In this document: positions 1-8,257 of the stretch, piece by piece
How positions within the stretch are numbered: the first letter of the stretch is position 1
Layout of the letters: each line of letters starts with the position of its first letter
NCBI GenBank assembly: GCA_900772845.1
Contig: CAAGSD010000084.1
Location: 1 to 64,000, forward strand
Direction of reading: 5' to 3'
Length of the DNA: 64,000 bases
Origin: Lachnospiraceae bacterium
GTDB taxonomy: Bacteria > Bacillota > Clostridia > Lachnospirales > Lachnospiraceae
Notes under the pieces: generated by a model
Told to the model about the DNA's origin: nothing
The model's input: the letters and a program-made list of their open reading frames with translations, nothing else
Database searches by the model: none
Program-made: the position numbers and the translations under genes

Positions 1-227
1 AAGCAATTTCTACAGCTCTCTATAGTATATGCCAATGTCATTTATCATATACCATTATTTTGCAATTGGAATGGGTTTTCGGTCTCCATCCCGACCACTG
101 GAACAGGTTTAAGGTCTCTGCTTCGACCTTATATAAATCTTTCTTAATTATGCATGATAATTTTAGAATCTGCAACAAGTTGTTGCAAAATTAGCTACAT
201 ATTTGTGTCACCAGTGGTGTCACAAAA

Positions 228-659
228 TCAACTTATTATACTTTCACTATTTTCGCCAATGAAGTAAGCAACACTGCCATTGATTGGCATTCCAAAAGTG
301 GTCGCCATTATCAGGTTGTAATCGGTATACTCACTACCAAGCGACTCCTTTACCTCATCCTGTTCCTTCTTTATATCAATAAGGCACTGTGCCACAAATC
401 CCGGTATATAAACTTTGCGCTCACCGGTATCGGTCTTTGGCGTTTTCAGCACCCTGACTGTCTTATTATTCTTCCTTTGGGATGGGAAGATCAAAATGAC
501 TTCTTTTGAATCCAGTTCCTCAACAGCTTCCTTTGATACACGCTCCACCTGTTTATTAATAAAGACATGGTACTCAGGTATTTGGTATATGTCCACGGAT
601 AGGTTGTACCTATACTGCGAAAAACAGTATATAAAGCAGACACAGCCCATATATGACAC
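228..659 (-). pseudogene. Tyrosine site-specific integrase, internal fragment
   Basis: This fragment resembles the catalytic core of phage/Tn916-type tyrosine recombinases. The stretch KTPKTDTGERKVYIP matches the characteristic KTxxSxRxvxlP region, and GMPINGS matches the segment that normally leads into the H-x-L-R-H box. The reading frame stops before any HxLRH or catalytic tyrosine motif. The first ~30 residues are not integrase-like, so both ends are lost. About 140 codons remain of a usual ~380-400. It cannot be an active recombinase. Its position in an AT-rich island near tRNA-Arg suggests it is what remains of the element's integrase. Family confidence is fair; the exact edges of the homologous segment are uncertain. 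Confidence 0.6.
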
Positions 660-692
660 TTATCAGCCATGTTACCTTTTTCAATCCAGCTT

Positions 693-1022
693 TCATTTCT
701 TGTCCTCTTTCCTCTGTGGGGTACTTTTTACTCCGAGAGCGATGAAATACCCAACGATAATCCCCTCAAAGTTCAAAATCAAATCGTCCACATCAAAGCT
801 GCGCCCGACAACGGGCTGGATCACTTCTACGATTATCGGAACGATAACAGCGACTTTCCAGATACTCCGATTATTGTTTTTTTCAGAAACGAAAGGCAGG
901 AAAAAGCCAAATGGCACAAACATAAGAAAGTTGTAGACCAGCATTTTCAAAACCCACCGCTCAATCGTAAGCTCACCTGTTATCAATTTGAAAACTGTCG
1001 GAACAAGGTTATAACCATGCAC
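693..1022 (-). pseudogene. VanZ-like family protein, N-terminally truncated
   Basis: The frame retains the VanZ family core: NFLMFVPFGFFLPF, then a hydrophobic helix, then VVGRSFDVDDLILNFEG, which corresponds to the conserved GR-x-FDxDDlilNtlG signature. Full members are ~150-200 residues with an N-terminal membrane helix; here the frame opens directly at the GYNLVP region with only a GTG start and no convincing ribosome site. An in-frame stop lies just upstream, so the first helix is missing. The gene is probably dead. VanZ proteins are membrane proteins, some linked to glycopeptide tolerance, but that role should not be assumed for this remnant. Confidence 0.6.
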
Positions 1023-1032
1023 ATATTACAAT

Positions 1033-1062
1033 AAAAAAAGAGCCCGACGCATCAAGCTCTTT
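1033..1062 (-). terminator. Rho-independent terminator after the Abi gene
   Basis: Read on the minus strand, AAAGAGC and GCTCTTT form a 7-bp stem around a 12-nt loop, followed directly by a T run. It lies ~75 bp past the stop of the Abi-family gene and would end that transcript before the VanZ remnant. Confidence 0.7.
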
Positions 1063-1138
1063 CAAGGTGTTGTCCGAAGACGCCCACCGCAATTCATAGA
1101 TATAATATACCATATGGTCAAAATTTATGCAAGTTCTA

Positions 1139-2110
1139 TCAGGAATTACTAATAAAATTTTGTAATTGCTTAAGATGAGAACGTTGTTGGGTTCCCAAAA
1201 TTTGATTACATACGTTTGCTGGAAGCTGATTACGCAATTCATCAGTCGATGAAATAAACGCATTCAAAAATTGTTTACATGTTGTCTTGGATTCTCCCAT
1301 TTTTCTCAAAACATATGTCAAAAGAATAATGTACGCATAAATATATTTAAAATCAAGATTTACAATTCCAACTTCTGCTTCTAACAGAGCCACTAATCTT
1401 TGATTTATCTTACCCGTTCTGAATCTTGTATCAAAAATAATGTTATTATGTGCAACCGCATTTCTAAGATCCTTTAACGAGTATATAATATACTCTGTTA
1501 TTTTTCCATCTGAATCAAGATTGTTAGGAAGGTGTAATGTTGCTGATGTATATAACTTAACATCAGAATTTGCACATGCAAAAAATGTACCAAATTCTCC
1601 AAGCGTAAGAGATTCAAATATTGCCCATATCGGTATTGATTTATCTGCATCAAAAAAATGATTCACTGTTTTTTTATTATTTCCATAATCTCGAATCAAT
1701 GCACTATTTATCTTACCTTTGAGCATCATTCTCTTAGCGTATTGCTTATGATACATATCACTTCCTGGAGTATATGATCGATAATCAGTAATTGATTTGT
1801 TAAAAATAACATCCAAATTCTCCGATTTTGCGTTTTTCAAAGTTGATTCAATAACATAACTTTTTAGAGCATTTTCAATAAACATTACTTTAGGGTAAAA
1901 AAGTGCTTTTAGATGCATATCAAATTTATTCAACGCAATAATTTCATCTAAAGACGTAAACGGAATTCTCTGACTTGGTATACGAATAAAACGATATCCT
2001 TTAAAGCCGTGATAATATCCAATGTTTCGTAAATCCTGTGCTTGATTACTTTTAACAGCAATATGATGTTTTGTCCTCAAATATTTCATTAACTGGTTTA
2101 TTGTTAACAT
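1139..2110 (-). CDS. Abi family (Abi_2, AbiD/AbiF-like) abortive-infection protein
   Basis: Predicted 323-residue protein. The N-terminus (MLTINQLMKYLRTKHHI, then a NIGYYHGFKGYRF block) matches the Abi_2 family (AbiD/AbiF type). The motif RNAVAH at about residues 216-221 is the R-x4-H signature of HEPN-superfamily RNases, to which Abi_2 belongs. Such proteins cause growth arrest on phage infection in lactococci; whether this one does is inference. The start was placed at 2110 because AAGGGG lies 7 nt upstream; the frame remains open further upstream but without a ribosome site. It is a single gene with its own terminator, in a low-GC region next to integrase remnants, consistent with acquired defence cargo. 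It appears intact. Confidence 0.82.
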   Translation of the reverse strand: MLTINQLMKYLRTKHHIAVKSNQAQDLRNIGYYHGFKGYRFIRIPSQRIPFTSLDEIIALNKFDMHLKALFYPKVMFIENALKSYVIESTLKNAKSENLDVIFNKSITDYRSYTPGSDMYHKQYAKRMMLKGKINSALIRDYGNNKKTVNHFFDADKSIPIWAIFESLTLGEFGTFFACANSDVKLYTSATLHLPNNLDSDGKITEYIIYSLKDLRNAVAHNNIIFDTRFRTGKINQRLVALLEAEVGIVNLDFKYIYAYIILLTYVLRKMGESKTTCKQFLNAFISSTDELRNQLPANVCNQILGTQQRSHLKQLQNFISNS

Positions 2111-2248
2111 TACTTTCCCCTTCCATGTATGTACTATATATCTTACAAAATTCTCCCCCAATATCCTTCTATTTTCATATATATTAACATAAAAACAGCG
2201 ATACTGTATAGATAATTTATCCATACAATATCGCAATTTTTATTAGTC

Positions 2249-2440
2249 TCATGTGTATTGTCTTGCCAGAGAGTTCAATAATGTTGCCATCTTTGGATTA
2301 CCAAGTACTTTTATAAATAACTCTGCATTCACTCTATCCGACATTTACAGCTCCTCTATTATATCCTTGGAATTTAACTCTTTCATTACCTGTTTCGATA
2401 CATTCTCCTGATTCTTTGCTTTTAGAACTGTTGCATTCAT
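2249..2440 (-). pseudogene. Integrase C-terminal tail remnant, interrupted by a stop
   Basis: Two 31-codon pieces lie in the same frame, separated by one TAA whose next codon is ATG. The downstream piece (2249-2344; VNAELFIKVLGNPKMATLL) resembles the C-terminal tail seen in many clostridial tyrosine integrases, a short helical segment ending in a pattern like KVLxNPeMxxLLxSLA. The upstream piece begins MNATVLKAKNQENVSK and is not assigned. An AGGAG sequence precedes the second ATG, so two micro-proteins cannot be excluded. I judge it a decayed integrase end, distinct from the fragment at 228-659. The homology is by eye from a short segment. Confidence 0.4.
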
Positions 2441-2577
2441 ATATCTAAATATACTCTTCAATCATCTCTTTTATACTAGTTCGCTGTGGAACCTCAGATT
2501 TTCTAATGGATTGTTTATACTCGATTTTCTTTTTTTATTTTTCTACTATACCAATTTGTATTCTCATACTTCACTTG

Positions 2578-2607
2578 AAAGAACGTGTTAACCCACGTTC
2601 TTTTTTT
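2578..2607 (+). terminator. Terminator-like hairpin upstream of the nuclease-toxin gene
   Basis: AAAGAACGTG pairs with CACGTTCTTT over 10 bp with a 6-nt loop, followed by T7. No plus-strand gene ends here, so it either closes an eroded transcript or acts as an attenuator in the leader of the gene starting at 2657. Confidence 0.6.
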
Positions 2608-2656
2608 ATCAATTTTTCAATTTTCAAAAAGAGAATAAGCATTTAGGAGGTTACCA

Positions 2657-3142
2657 ATGAATAGACAAAAAACATTAAACTCATCTTCACGTGAAGATAT
2701 TCGTATTAAACAAACACCTAAAAATAATCCATCACGAGGACACTGGACTGGCAAACGAGGTAATTCAATATATATACCAACTAATAATCAAGATGAAATT
2801 ATAAAAATATTGAATCAACATAATTTATATGGGATCAAATATCAAAAGGGTATTATTAATTTAAATCCCTGCAGTATTGCGACAGTTCGTCTCCCTAAAA
2901 TGTATATAATTCGTTATAAAAATTTTAAAATCTGTGATATTTTATGTGCTGATTTGTGGAATAATACAAATTTTTTAAACAAACAAGATTGGACAAACAA
3001 AGAAGTTGAATACTATCGTAAACAATATCATTATAGTTGGCATGAATGTAATGACTGCGTTCATTGTGAATTAGTACCAACAAAAATTAACTCTTTCTTT
3101 TCTCATTTTGGCGGAATTGCAGAGTGCAGAATAAATTTGTAA
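2657..3142 (+). CDS. HNH/EndoVII-superfamily nuclease toxin domain protein (WHH/WHE type)
   Basis: Predicted 161 residues. The C-terminal third carries SWHECNDC (W128-H129-E130), then CELVPT, then SHFGG. This is the order seen in HNH/EndoVII toxin domains of polymorphic toxins, where the usual form is YTWHExxD...mQLVP...H...HxGG. The start region RGHWTGKRGNSIYIP matches the GHWxGxRGNSxWIP opening of the same family. In typical proteins this module is the C-terminal tip of a long secreted toxin; here it stands alone after a short polar stretch, with no signal peptide or delivery domain. The ribosome site is AGGAGG, 7 nt before ATG. No immunity gene follows before the tRNA. The gene is very AT-rich and was probably acquired. 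Nuclease activity is inferred from family. Confidence 0.65.
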   Translation: MNRQKTLNSSSREDIRIKQTPKNNPSRGHWTGKRGNSIYIPTNNQDEIIKILNQHNLYGIKYQKGIINLNPCSIATVRLPKMYIIRYKNFKICDILCADLWNNTNFLNKQDWTNKEVEYYRKQYHYSWHECNDCVHCELVPTKINSFFSHFGGIAECRINL

Positions 3143-3233
3143 AACTATAACATTATACATAAATGGACGTAATTTTTTATCTCAAAAATTTTATTTCCAT
3201 TTTTATCTTTTCACTGAATTTACAATTTTAGCT

Positions 3234-3270
3234 AAAAAGCAGCAATGACTTTCTCAATCATTACTGCTTC
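3234..3270 (-). terminator. Terminator downstream of tRNA-Arg
   Basis: On the minus strand AGCAGTAATGA pairs with TCATTGCTGCT (11 bp, one G-T) around a 9-nt loop and is followed by a T5 run, just after the tRNA 3' end. Confidence 0.75.
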
Positions 3271-3276
3271 TGTCAA

Positions 3277-3348
3277 TGTTCCCAGCGGGAATCGAACCCA
3301 CAACTAGTGCTTAGGAGGCGCTTGTTATATCCATTTAACTATAGGAAC
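3277..3348 (-). tRNA. tRNA-Arg (anticodon CCT)
   Basis: A full cloverleaf can be drawn on the minus strand: acceptor GTTCCTA/TGGGAAC, D arm GTTA-TAAC, anticodon loop CTCCTAA giving anticodon CCT (reads AGG), and T arm GTGGG-TTCGATT-CCCGC. The anticodon stem has one C-A mismatch at its centre. No 3' CCA is encoded. The T-loop/acceptor end faces the accessory island, the usual geometry when an element has integrated into a tRNA 3' end. Confidence 0.9.
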
Positions 3349-3394
3349 ATATGCACAACTGTTAGTATACCGAAAATATCACTATTTTGCAACC

Positions 3395-4303
3395 TTATTC
3401 CTCAGGAAAATTGATATATCCCTGCAGCCAGATTGAACCCTTAAAACGACGTCCCACCTGAGGTTCTCCATAGAGATCCTTTTCATTAATGCACACATCA
3501 AAGGATAGCTCATTGCATAAAATTGTGAGAATATATACCTTTTCTCCGGTGATATCATTGGTCACCAGACGAAGTTCCGTGATTTCTCCCAGTACGGAGT
3601 ACTGGTCACACTCCACGCCATAGGGCATGAAATAAGTATCTACCAGGGTAAAAATATCTTCTTTTTGGATTCTGCGGGAAACGGTGGTATAGATATCCAT
3701 ATCTTCCAGTGTCAGGGTCTCGATAGCGTCTTCATCTCCCTGTCTGGCAGCTGCCAACAGTTTATTCCGAATAGCTGTGTCCTTTTTTACCCGCATAATA
3801 TCTTCTTCATCCTTTTGGATAGGAAACAGGATACTTCCTTTCAATGCCAATCCGGATAAAGTCAGTGTCGTACCACGAACCGGTAATTTTCCGGTACTCT
3901 GGGCTTTGATATAGGGAATTCTGTTTCTCAGGTAAAAAATAATGGAAATTCCCACCTTAATATCATCACAGACACCGGCATAGGACTCTTTATCCGCATG
4001 GCGTTCCACGGATACATCTTCATATGATGTAACCCCGCTTCCTGTCAGATACGGAAAATAATATTCATAGATAAACTTATCGTTATCGTCGAATTCTCCA
4101 CAGACAGCCACACCAAAGGCACCGGATTCCACAGCTCCTTTGGTGGCGGTGTGATTTTTGCTGAATTCTCCGAGGAGAACACTCTCCTGATTCATGGTAT
4201 ATGCACGATGATCGGAATTCATGATCACGTCTGTCAGTAATTCTTTTAATTTCTTGCGGTCCGTGTACTCACTGAACCCGATAGATCTCATATATTTATG
4301 CAA
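3395..4303 (-). CDS. DUF3881 family protein
   Basis: 302 residues, the usual size for this Lachnospiraceae-restricted family, whose members typically begin with a segment like MHKYMRSIGFS. No signal peptide or membrane helix is visible, so it is probably cytoplasmic. The fold is mixed alpha/beta with no catalytic motif that I recognise, and the function is unknown. It is last in a minus-strand run after serS with a 73-bp gap that holds no obvious terminator, so it may be co-transcribed with serS. Confidence 0.72.
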   Translation of the reverse strand: MHKYMRSIGFSEYTDRKKLKELLTDVIMNSDHRAYTMNQESVLLGEFSKNHTATKGAVESGAFGVAVCGEFDDNDKFIYEYYFPYLTGSGVTSYEDVSVERHADKESYAGVCDDIKVGISIIFYLRNRIPYIKAQSTGKLPVRGTTLTLSGLALKGSILFPIQKDEEDIMRVKKDTAIRNKLLAAARQGDEDAIETLTLEDMDIYTTVSRRIQKEDIFTLVDTYFMPYGVECDQYSVLGEITELRLVTNDITGEKVYILTILCNELSFDVCINEKDLYGEPQVGRRFKGSIWLQGYINFPEE

Positions 4304-4376
4304 AAAATCACCCTCTTTCCGTCTGTATCTTCATTATAAATGAATTTTCTATGTTTCGCATGGATGAGCTATTCTA

Positions 4377-5663
4377 TCATTTCTTAGGCAGGACTTTCTC
4401 CTTGCCACCCATGTAAGGACGCAGAGCTACGGGAATGTTCACGCTGCCATCCTCATTTACGTTGTTCTCCAGGAATGCGATCAGTCCTCTGGGAGAAGCC
4501 AGTACAGTATTGTTCAGTGTGTGTACCAGATAAGTTCCGTTTTCACCCTTGGTTCGGATACCCAGTCGTCTTGCCTGTGCATCACCCAGGGTAGAACAGG
4601 ATCCAACCTCAAAGTATTTCTTCTGTCTGGGGCTCCATGCCTCTACATCACAGGATTTTACCTTCAGATCTGCCAGATCACCACTACAGCACTCCAACGT
4701 ACGAACAGGTACATCCAGGCTACGGAAAAACTCTACAGTATAGGACCACATCTTGTTGTACCAGTCCATGGAATCTTCGGGCTTACACAGTACTACCATC
4801 TCCTGTTTTTCGAACTGGTGTACACGGTACACACCTCTCTCCTCGATTCCGTGAGAACCTACTTCCTTACGGAAGCAAGGGGAATAGGAAGTCATGGTAA
4901 TAGGCAGGCTCTTCTCTTCTACGATCTGGCCCTTGAACTTACCGATCATGGAATGCTCGGAAGTACCGATCAGGTACAGATCCTCTCCTTCGATCTTATA
5001 CATCATAGCTTCCATTTCTGCGAAGCTCATAACGCCATTTACGACACTGCTACGGATCATGAAAGGAGGAATGCAATAAGTGAATCCCTTGTCGATCATG
5101 AAGTCTCTTGCATAGCTGATCATTGCGGAATGGATTCTGGCAGCATCGCCCATCAGATAATAGAAACCGTTACCGCTGGTACGTCCTGCGCTTTCCTTGT
5201 CCAGACCGTTCAGACGATCCAGAATATCCGCATGATAAGGAACTTCAAAATCAGGAACTACGGGCTCACCGAATTTCTCGATTTCTACGTTCTGACTGTC
5301 ATCTTTACCGATAGGAACAGAATCATCAATAATGTTGGGGATGACCATCATGATCTTGGTGATCTTCTCCTGCAGTTCGGTCTCGGAAGCTTCCAATTCG
5401 GCCAGACGCTTTGCACCGGCAGCTACTTCTGCCTTCTTAGCCTCTGCCTCTTCCTTTTTGCCCTGACCCATCAGTGCACCTATTTCTTTGGAGATACGGT
5501 TTCTGGAGGCACGCAGATCATCTGCTTCCTGCTTTGCCTTTCTGCTCTCGGCATCCAGTGCGATCACCTCATCTACCAGAGGGAGTTTTTCATCCTGATA
5601 TTTCTTACGGATGTTCTCCTTGACTACCTCGGGATTTTCTCTTAAAAATTTAATGTCTATCAT
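4377..5663 (-). CDS. serS: Seryl-tRNA synthetase
   Basis: Class II aminoacyl-tRNA synthetase that charges tRNA-Ser with serine, in the cytoplasm. The N-terminal ~110 residues form the expected antiparallel coiled-coil arm. The catalytic domain shows the TSEH serine-site segment and motif 2 around FRKEVGSHGIEERGVYRVHQF. Motif 3 is TLNNTVLASPRGLIAFLE, divergent from the common TLNGSGLAVGRTLAAILE form but keeping the ATP-binding arginine. The start was set at the second ATG (5663) because GGAGG lies 5 nt before it; the upstream in-frame ATG overlaps that ribosome site. At 428 residues the length is normal. It follows the HD-GYP gene closely, and no T-box leader is seen in the short gap. Confidence 0.95.
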   Translation of the reverse strand: MIDIKFLRENPEVVKENIRKKYQDEKLPLVDEVIALDAESRKAKQEADDLRASRNRISKEIGALMGQGKKEEAEAKKAEVAAGAKRLAELEASETELQEKITKIMMVIPNIIDDSVPIGKDDSQNVEIEKFGEPVVPDFEVPYHADILDRLNGLDKESAGRTSGNGFYYLMGDAARIHSAMISYARDFMIDKGFTYCIPPFMIRSSVVNGVMSFAEMEAMMYKIEGEDLYLIGTSEHSMIGKFKGQIVEEKSLPITMTSYSPCFRKEVGSHGIEERGVYRVHQFEKQEMVVLCKPEDSMDWYNKMWSYTVEFFRSLDVPVRTLECCSGDLADLKVKSCDVEAWSPRQKKYFEVGSCSTLGDAQARRLGIRTKGENGTYLVHTLNNTVLASPRGLIAFLENNVNEDGSVNIPVALRPYMGGKEKVLPKK

Positions 5664-5700
5664 GACTTCCTCCATTCTGCTGACATATAGTTATGCAGCA

Positions 5701-6753
5701 TTATTCTAATCCTTTTTCAATATACACATTCAGAACCTTTACAAGATCTACGATTTTTTCTCCCTGTAATTTCTGTCCATTCTTATCACGGATAATCCGG
5801 ATTACAGGTCGATCCTGAAAATCTTTATTCTGTGATACAACGATTGCTTCTTCTCCGTCATTGGTCAGTACATGACTTCCGGCGGGATAGACCGCAGTAA
5901 AACTTAAAAATGCGTCTACTATTTTACCATCATATTTCACATTTTTAAAGCCTTTTAAATATTCTACTGCTTCATATACTCTTGTTCTTTTCTGAGCTAT
6001 ACCGCAGATCATTTCATCAAAAGCATCACACACAGACACAATCTGACAGGAAAGCGGAATTTCCGCTTCTTTCAGGCGAAGAGGGAATCCTGACCCGTCC
6101 AGTCTCTCATGGTGATACAGGATGATTTTTTTGACTTCATCAGAGAGCCACTCCTCATCCTTTACGGAAGTATATCCGTAGACCGGATGTTTCTTATATT
6201 CAGCCAGTGCCTCCGGATTCATATCCTCTATAGATTTCCCTTCATAATCCAAGGTGGTGTATCGAAGTCCGATATCATGCAGCAGACATCCCACACCGAT
6301 ATCATGAATTACCTGCTTTTCTACATTCAGACGCAACGCTGTCAGAATAGCAAAGGAACTCAGACTGATGGAATGTTCATAGATATCAGCACTACGCTCC
6401 TTAATATCAAATACTTTTTCTATGACTTCTTTTTCATCCAGAATATTTGTAATGATTTCGTCTGCCGTCTGGGTCAGTCCCTGCAGTTCCTTATTATTCT
6501 GATAGGTATGTCTTTCCAGAATACTTTTTACTTTATTTTTTATCGTTTTTTCTATATCGTTTTTAAGTATTACTATTTCATTGGCCTCGTCTTCTTTTAC
6601 GTAGACCTCCAGGATACCCATTTCCTCTATTTTATCGATATACTCTTTTTTTAATACTGCGCCTTCCGGAAGAATGATCTGATAATCCCAAGTCATCAAT
6701 GACTGTGCAAGAATTTCGTTCCCGGTCAGCTCGCTCAGTTTCATTCTCTTCAT
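5701..6753 (-). CDS. HD-GYP domain protein, probable c-di-GMP phosphodiesterase
   Basis: 350 residues. The HD dyad is in CLLHDIG (H159-D160). The downstream metal-site histidines are in KHPVYGY and in YHHERLDGSGFP, the GYP signature with Phe replacing Tyr. HD-GYP enzymes hydrolyse cyclic-di-GMP to GMP or pGpG. The N-terminal ~110 residues are a charged region resembling the DUF3391-like input module, with no membrane helix, so the protein is soluble. The C-terminal ~60 residues form a small basic beta-rich domain (PAGSHVLTNDGEEAIV). It lies upstream of serS in the same direction. The partner cyclase may be the GGDEF protein at 50815, but that link is inference. Confidence 0.85.
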   Translation of the reverse strand: MKRMKLSELTGNEILAQSLMTWDYQIILPEGAVLKKEYIDKIEEMGILEVYVKEDEANEIVILKNDIEKTIKNKVKSILERHTYQNNKELQGLTQTADEIITNILDEKEVIEKVFDIKERSADIYEHSISLSSFAILTALRLNVEKQVIHDIGVGCLLHDIGLRYTTLDYEGKSIEDMNPEALAEYKKHPVYGYTSVKDEEWLSDEVKKIILYHHERLDGSGFPLRLKEAEIPLSCQIVSVCDAFDEMICGIAQKRTRVYEAVEYLKGFKNVKYDGKIVDAFLSFTAVYPAGSHVLTNDGEEAIVVSQNKDFQDRPVIRIIRDKNGQKLQGEKIVDLVKVLNVYIEKGLE

Positions 6754-6770
6754 ATTTAAAACCTCTTTAT

Positions 6771-7301
6771 TTATTCTCCCATTGCCATGGAAAGTGCCTC
6801 TGCTTCCTCTGCCCCCAGATCAATCGCACATTTTCCAAGCTTGATTTCCTTTGTATAAGAATAACATCCCTCTGAACTATGTACAGAGTTTATAATGAAA
6901 CCATTATTGTTCTCATCCAACAGAGCCAGGGAAAAACTTAACTGGCCTCCCATCTGATTGAATGCATCGTATTTTACCAGACCCATTTTCTGATATGCAG
7001 ATTCCAGATTCTTATATAAAGTACGGATATCTTTTTTATTTTTCTCTGTATTTGCTTTCAGAAACTTATTGTCTTCATACAGACCGGCGATATCCTGCTC
7101 CAGACTTATGCCATCCTTACCGATCAAGAATTTGTCCAGTCTCTTTTTCAATTTGCTTGTCTTTCTGATCTGAACGATCAACAGAATCAAAAAGATAAGC
7201 ATCAGTAACATCACTGCACCCATTCCGATCAGAAGGTATCCCAGGTCAAATCCATCCAGACCAATCTGATTTAAAAAAGTACTACTCATATCACTAACCA
7301 T
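6771..7301 (-). CDS. DUF4446 family membrane-anchored protein
   Basis: 176 residues with one strong transmembrane helix at about residues 20-43 (YLLIGMGAVMLLMLIFLILL). A basic segment, a coiled-coil-like region (FLKANTEKNKKDIRTLYKNL) and a beta-rich C-terminal domain follow. This matches DUF4446, commonly found beside parA/parB in Clostridia. Function is unknown; location at the membrane near chromosome-segregation genes is suggestive only. Of two candidate starts, 7301 is kept although the AAGGAAGGG ribosome site is rather close; the ATG at 7289 is the alternative. Confidence 0.75.
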   Translation of the reverse strand: MVSDMSSTFLNQIGLDGFDLGYLLIGMGAVMLLMLIFLILLIVQIRKTSKLKKRLDKFLIGKDGISLEQDIAGLYEDNKFLKANTEKNKKDIRTLYKNLESAYQKMGLVKYDAFNQMGGQLSFSLALLDENNNGFIINSVHSSEGCYSYTKEIKLGKCAIDLGAEEAEALSMAMGE

Positions 7302-7331
7302 GCCCTTCCTTCGTACATCTCTCTTTTTCTC

Positions 7332-8225
7332 TTATTTATTCAGTACATCCAACAATCTATCCAGATCTTCATGATTGTAGAATTCAATTTCGATCTTACC
7401 GGATCCTTCTCCCTTGGATGTGACGGTAACTTTTCTGCCAAGCTTCTGCTTCAGTTTTTCTTCAATATCCTGATAGATCACCTGCATGGTCTTGTCATCC
7501 GTTTTTTTCGGTTTTGCAGGTTTATGTAGATTCTTTACAAGCTTTTCTACGTCACGGACACTCAGCTTTTCATCAAAAATACGTTGTGCCAGATTGTACT
7601 GTTCTTCCGGATTTTCTACTGCCAGCAAAGCTCTCGCATGTCCGGTGCTGATCATTTCATCCACTACCATACGCTGTACTTCATCATTCAATTTCAACAG
7701 ACGAATAGAGTTTGTAACAGCAGCACGGCTCTTGGATACTCTCTCTGCTACCTCATCCTGTTTCAAGTGAAACTCTGTCAGTAATCTCTTGTATGCCTGT
7801 GCTTCTTCAATGGGATTCAGATCTTCACGCTGAATATTCTCAATCAGGGAAATCTCCACGATTTCCTGCTCTGTATAATTACGAATGATAACGGGAACTT
7901 CTTTCAAACCTGCCAGTTTGGCCGCACGCCATCTTCTCTCTCCGGCGATGATTTCATAATAATCCTTACGATCCTGTACCAGAATCGGCTGCAGCAGACC
8001 AAACTGTTTGATGGAATCTGCCAGTTCCTGCAGAGCGTCCTCATCAAAATTCTTACGGGGCTGTTCTCTGTTCGGCTCTACCTTTGTAATCTTTACAAGA
8101 GTCTGCGGTTCCTTTTCTTCTGTGGCTGTCTTTGTTTTGGTTGTTATTTCTTTTTTTGTCTTCGTTTCCCCTAACGCATTAGGTATCAAGGAGTCCAGAC
8201 CTTTTCCCAATCCTCTTGCTGCCAT
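7332..8225 (-). CDS. parB: Chromosome-partitioning protein ParB/Spo0J
   Basis: 297 residues. The N-terminal RGLGKGLDSLIP is the ParA-activating tail. The ParB CTPase core shows GERRWRA and the ENIQREDLNPIEEA block. The helix-turn-helix is LKQDEVAERVSKSRAAVTN, and the C-terminus is the dimerisation domain. ParB binds parS, loads as a CTP-dependent clamp and recruits SMC. A linker of ~30 Lys/Thr-rich residues follows the N-terminal tail. It lies 32 bp after parA in the same operon. Two perfect parS sites occur ~1.3 kb upstream (9528-9593), with a near-match inside the histidine-kinase gene. Confidence 0.96.
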   Translation of the reverse strand: MAARGLGKGLDSLIPNALGETKTKKEITTKTKTATEEKEPQTLVKITKVEPNREQPRKNFDEDALQELADSIKQFGLLQPILVQDRKDYYEIIAGERRWRAAKLAGLKEVPVIIRNYTEQEIVEISLIENIQREDLNPIEEAQAYKRLLTEFHLKQDEVAERVSKSRAAVTNSIRLLKLNDEVQRMVVDEMISTGHARALLAVENPEEQYNLAQRIFDEKLSVRDVEKLVKNLHKPAKPKKTDDKTMQVIYQDIEEKLKQKLGRKVTVTSKGEGSGKIEIEFYNHEDLDRLLDVLNK

Positions 8226-8257
8226 ATCGTTTTCTCCTATACTCTTCTTTCCTATCT

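Noticed and set aside
80..130. Two GGTCTC...GACC inverted repeats about 30 bp apart near the left edge
   Set aside because: Stems are only 4-6 bp with 8-nt loops and no gene context; could be chance or the end of an element outside the window.
205..230. Imperfect palindrome TTTGTGTCACCA/GTGGTGTCACAAA beside the integrase remnant
   Set aside because: Could be an att core or terminator, but there is no second copy and no T run; not enough to call.
4521..5645. Long plus-strand frame opposite serS
   Set aside because: Shadow of serS; no ribosome site, and the translation is His/Cys-rich with no family resemblance.
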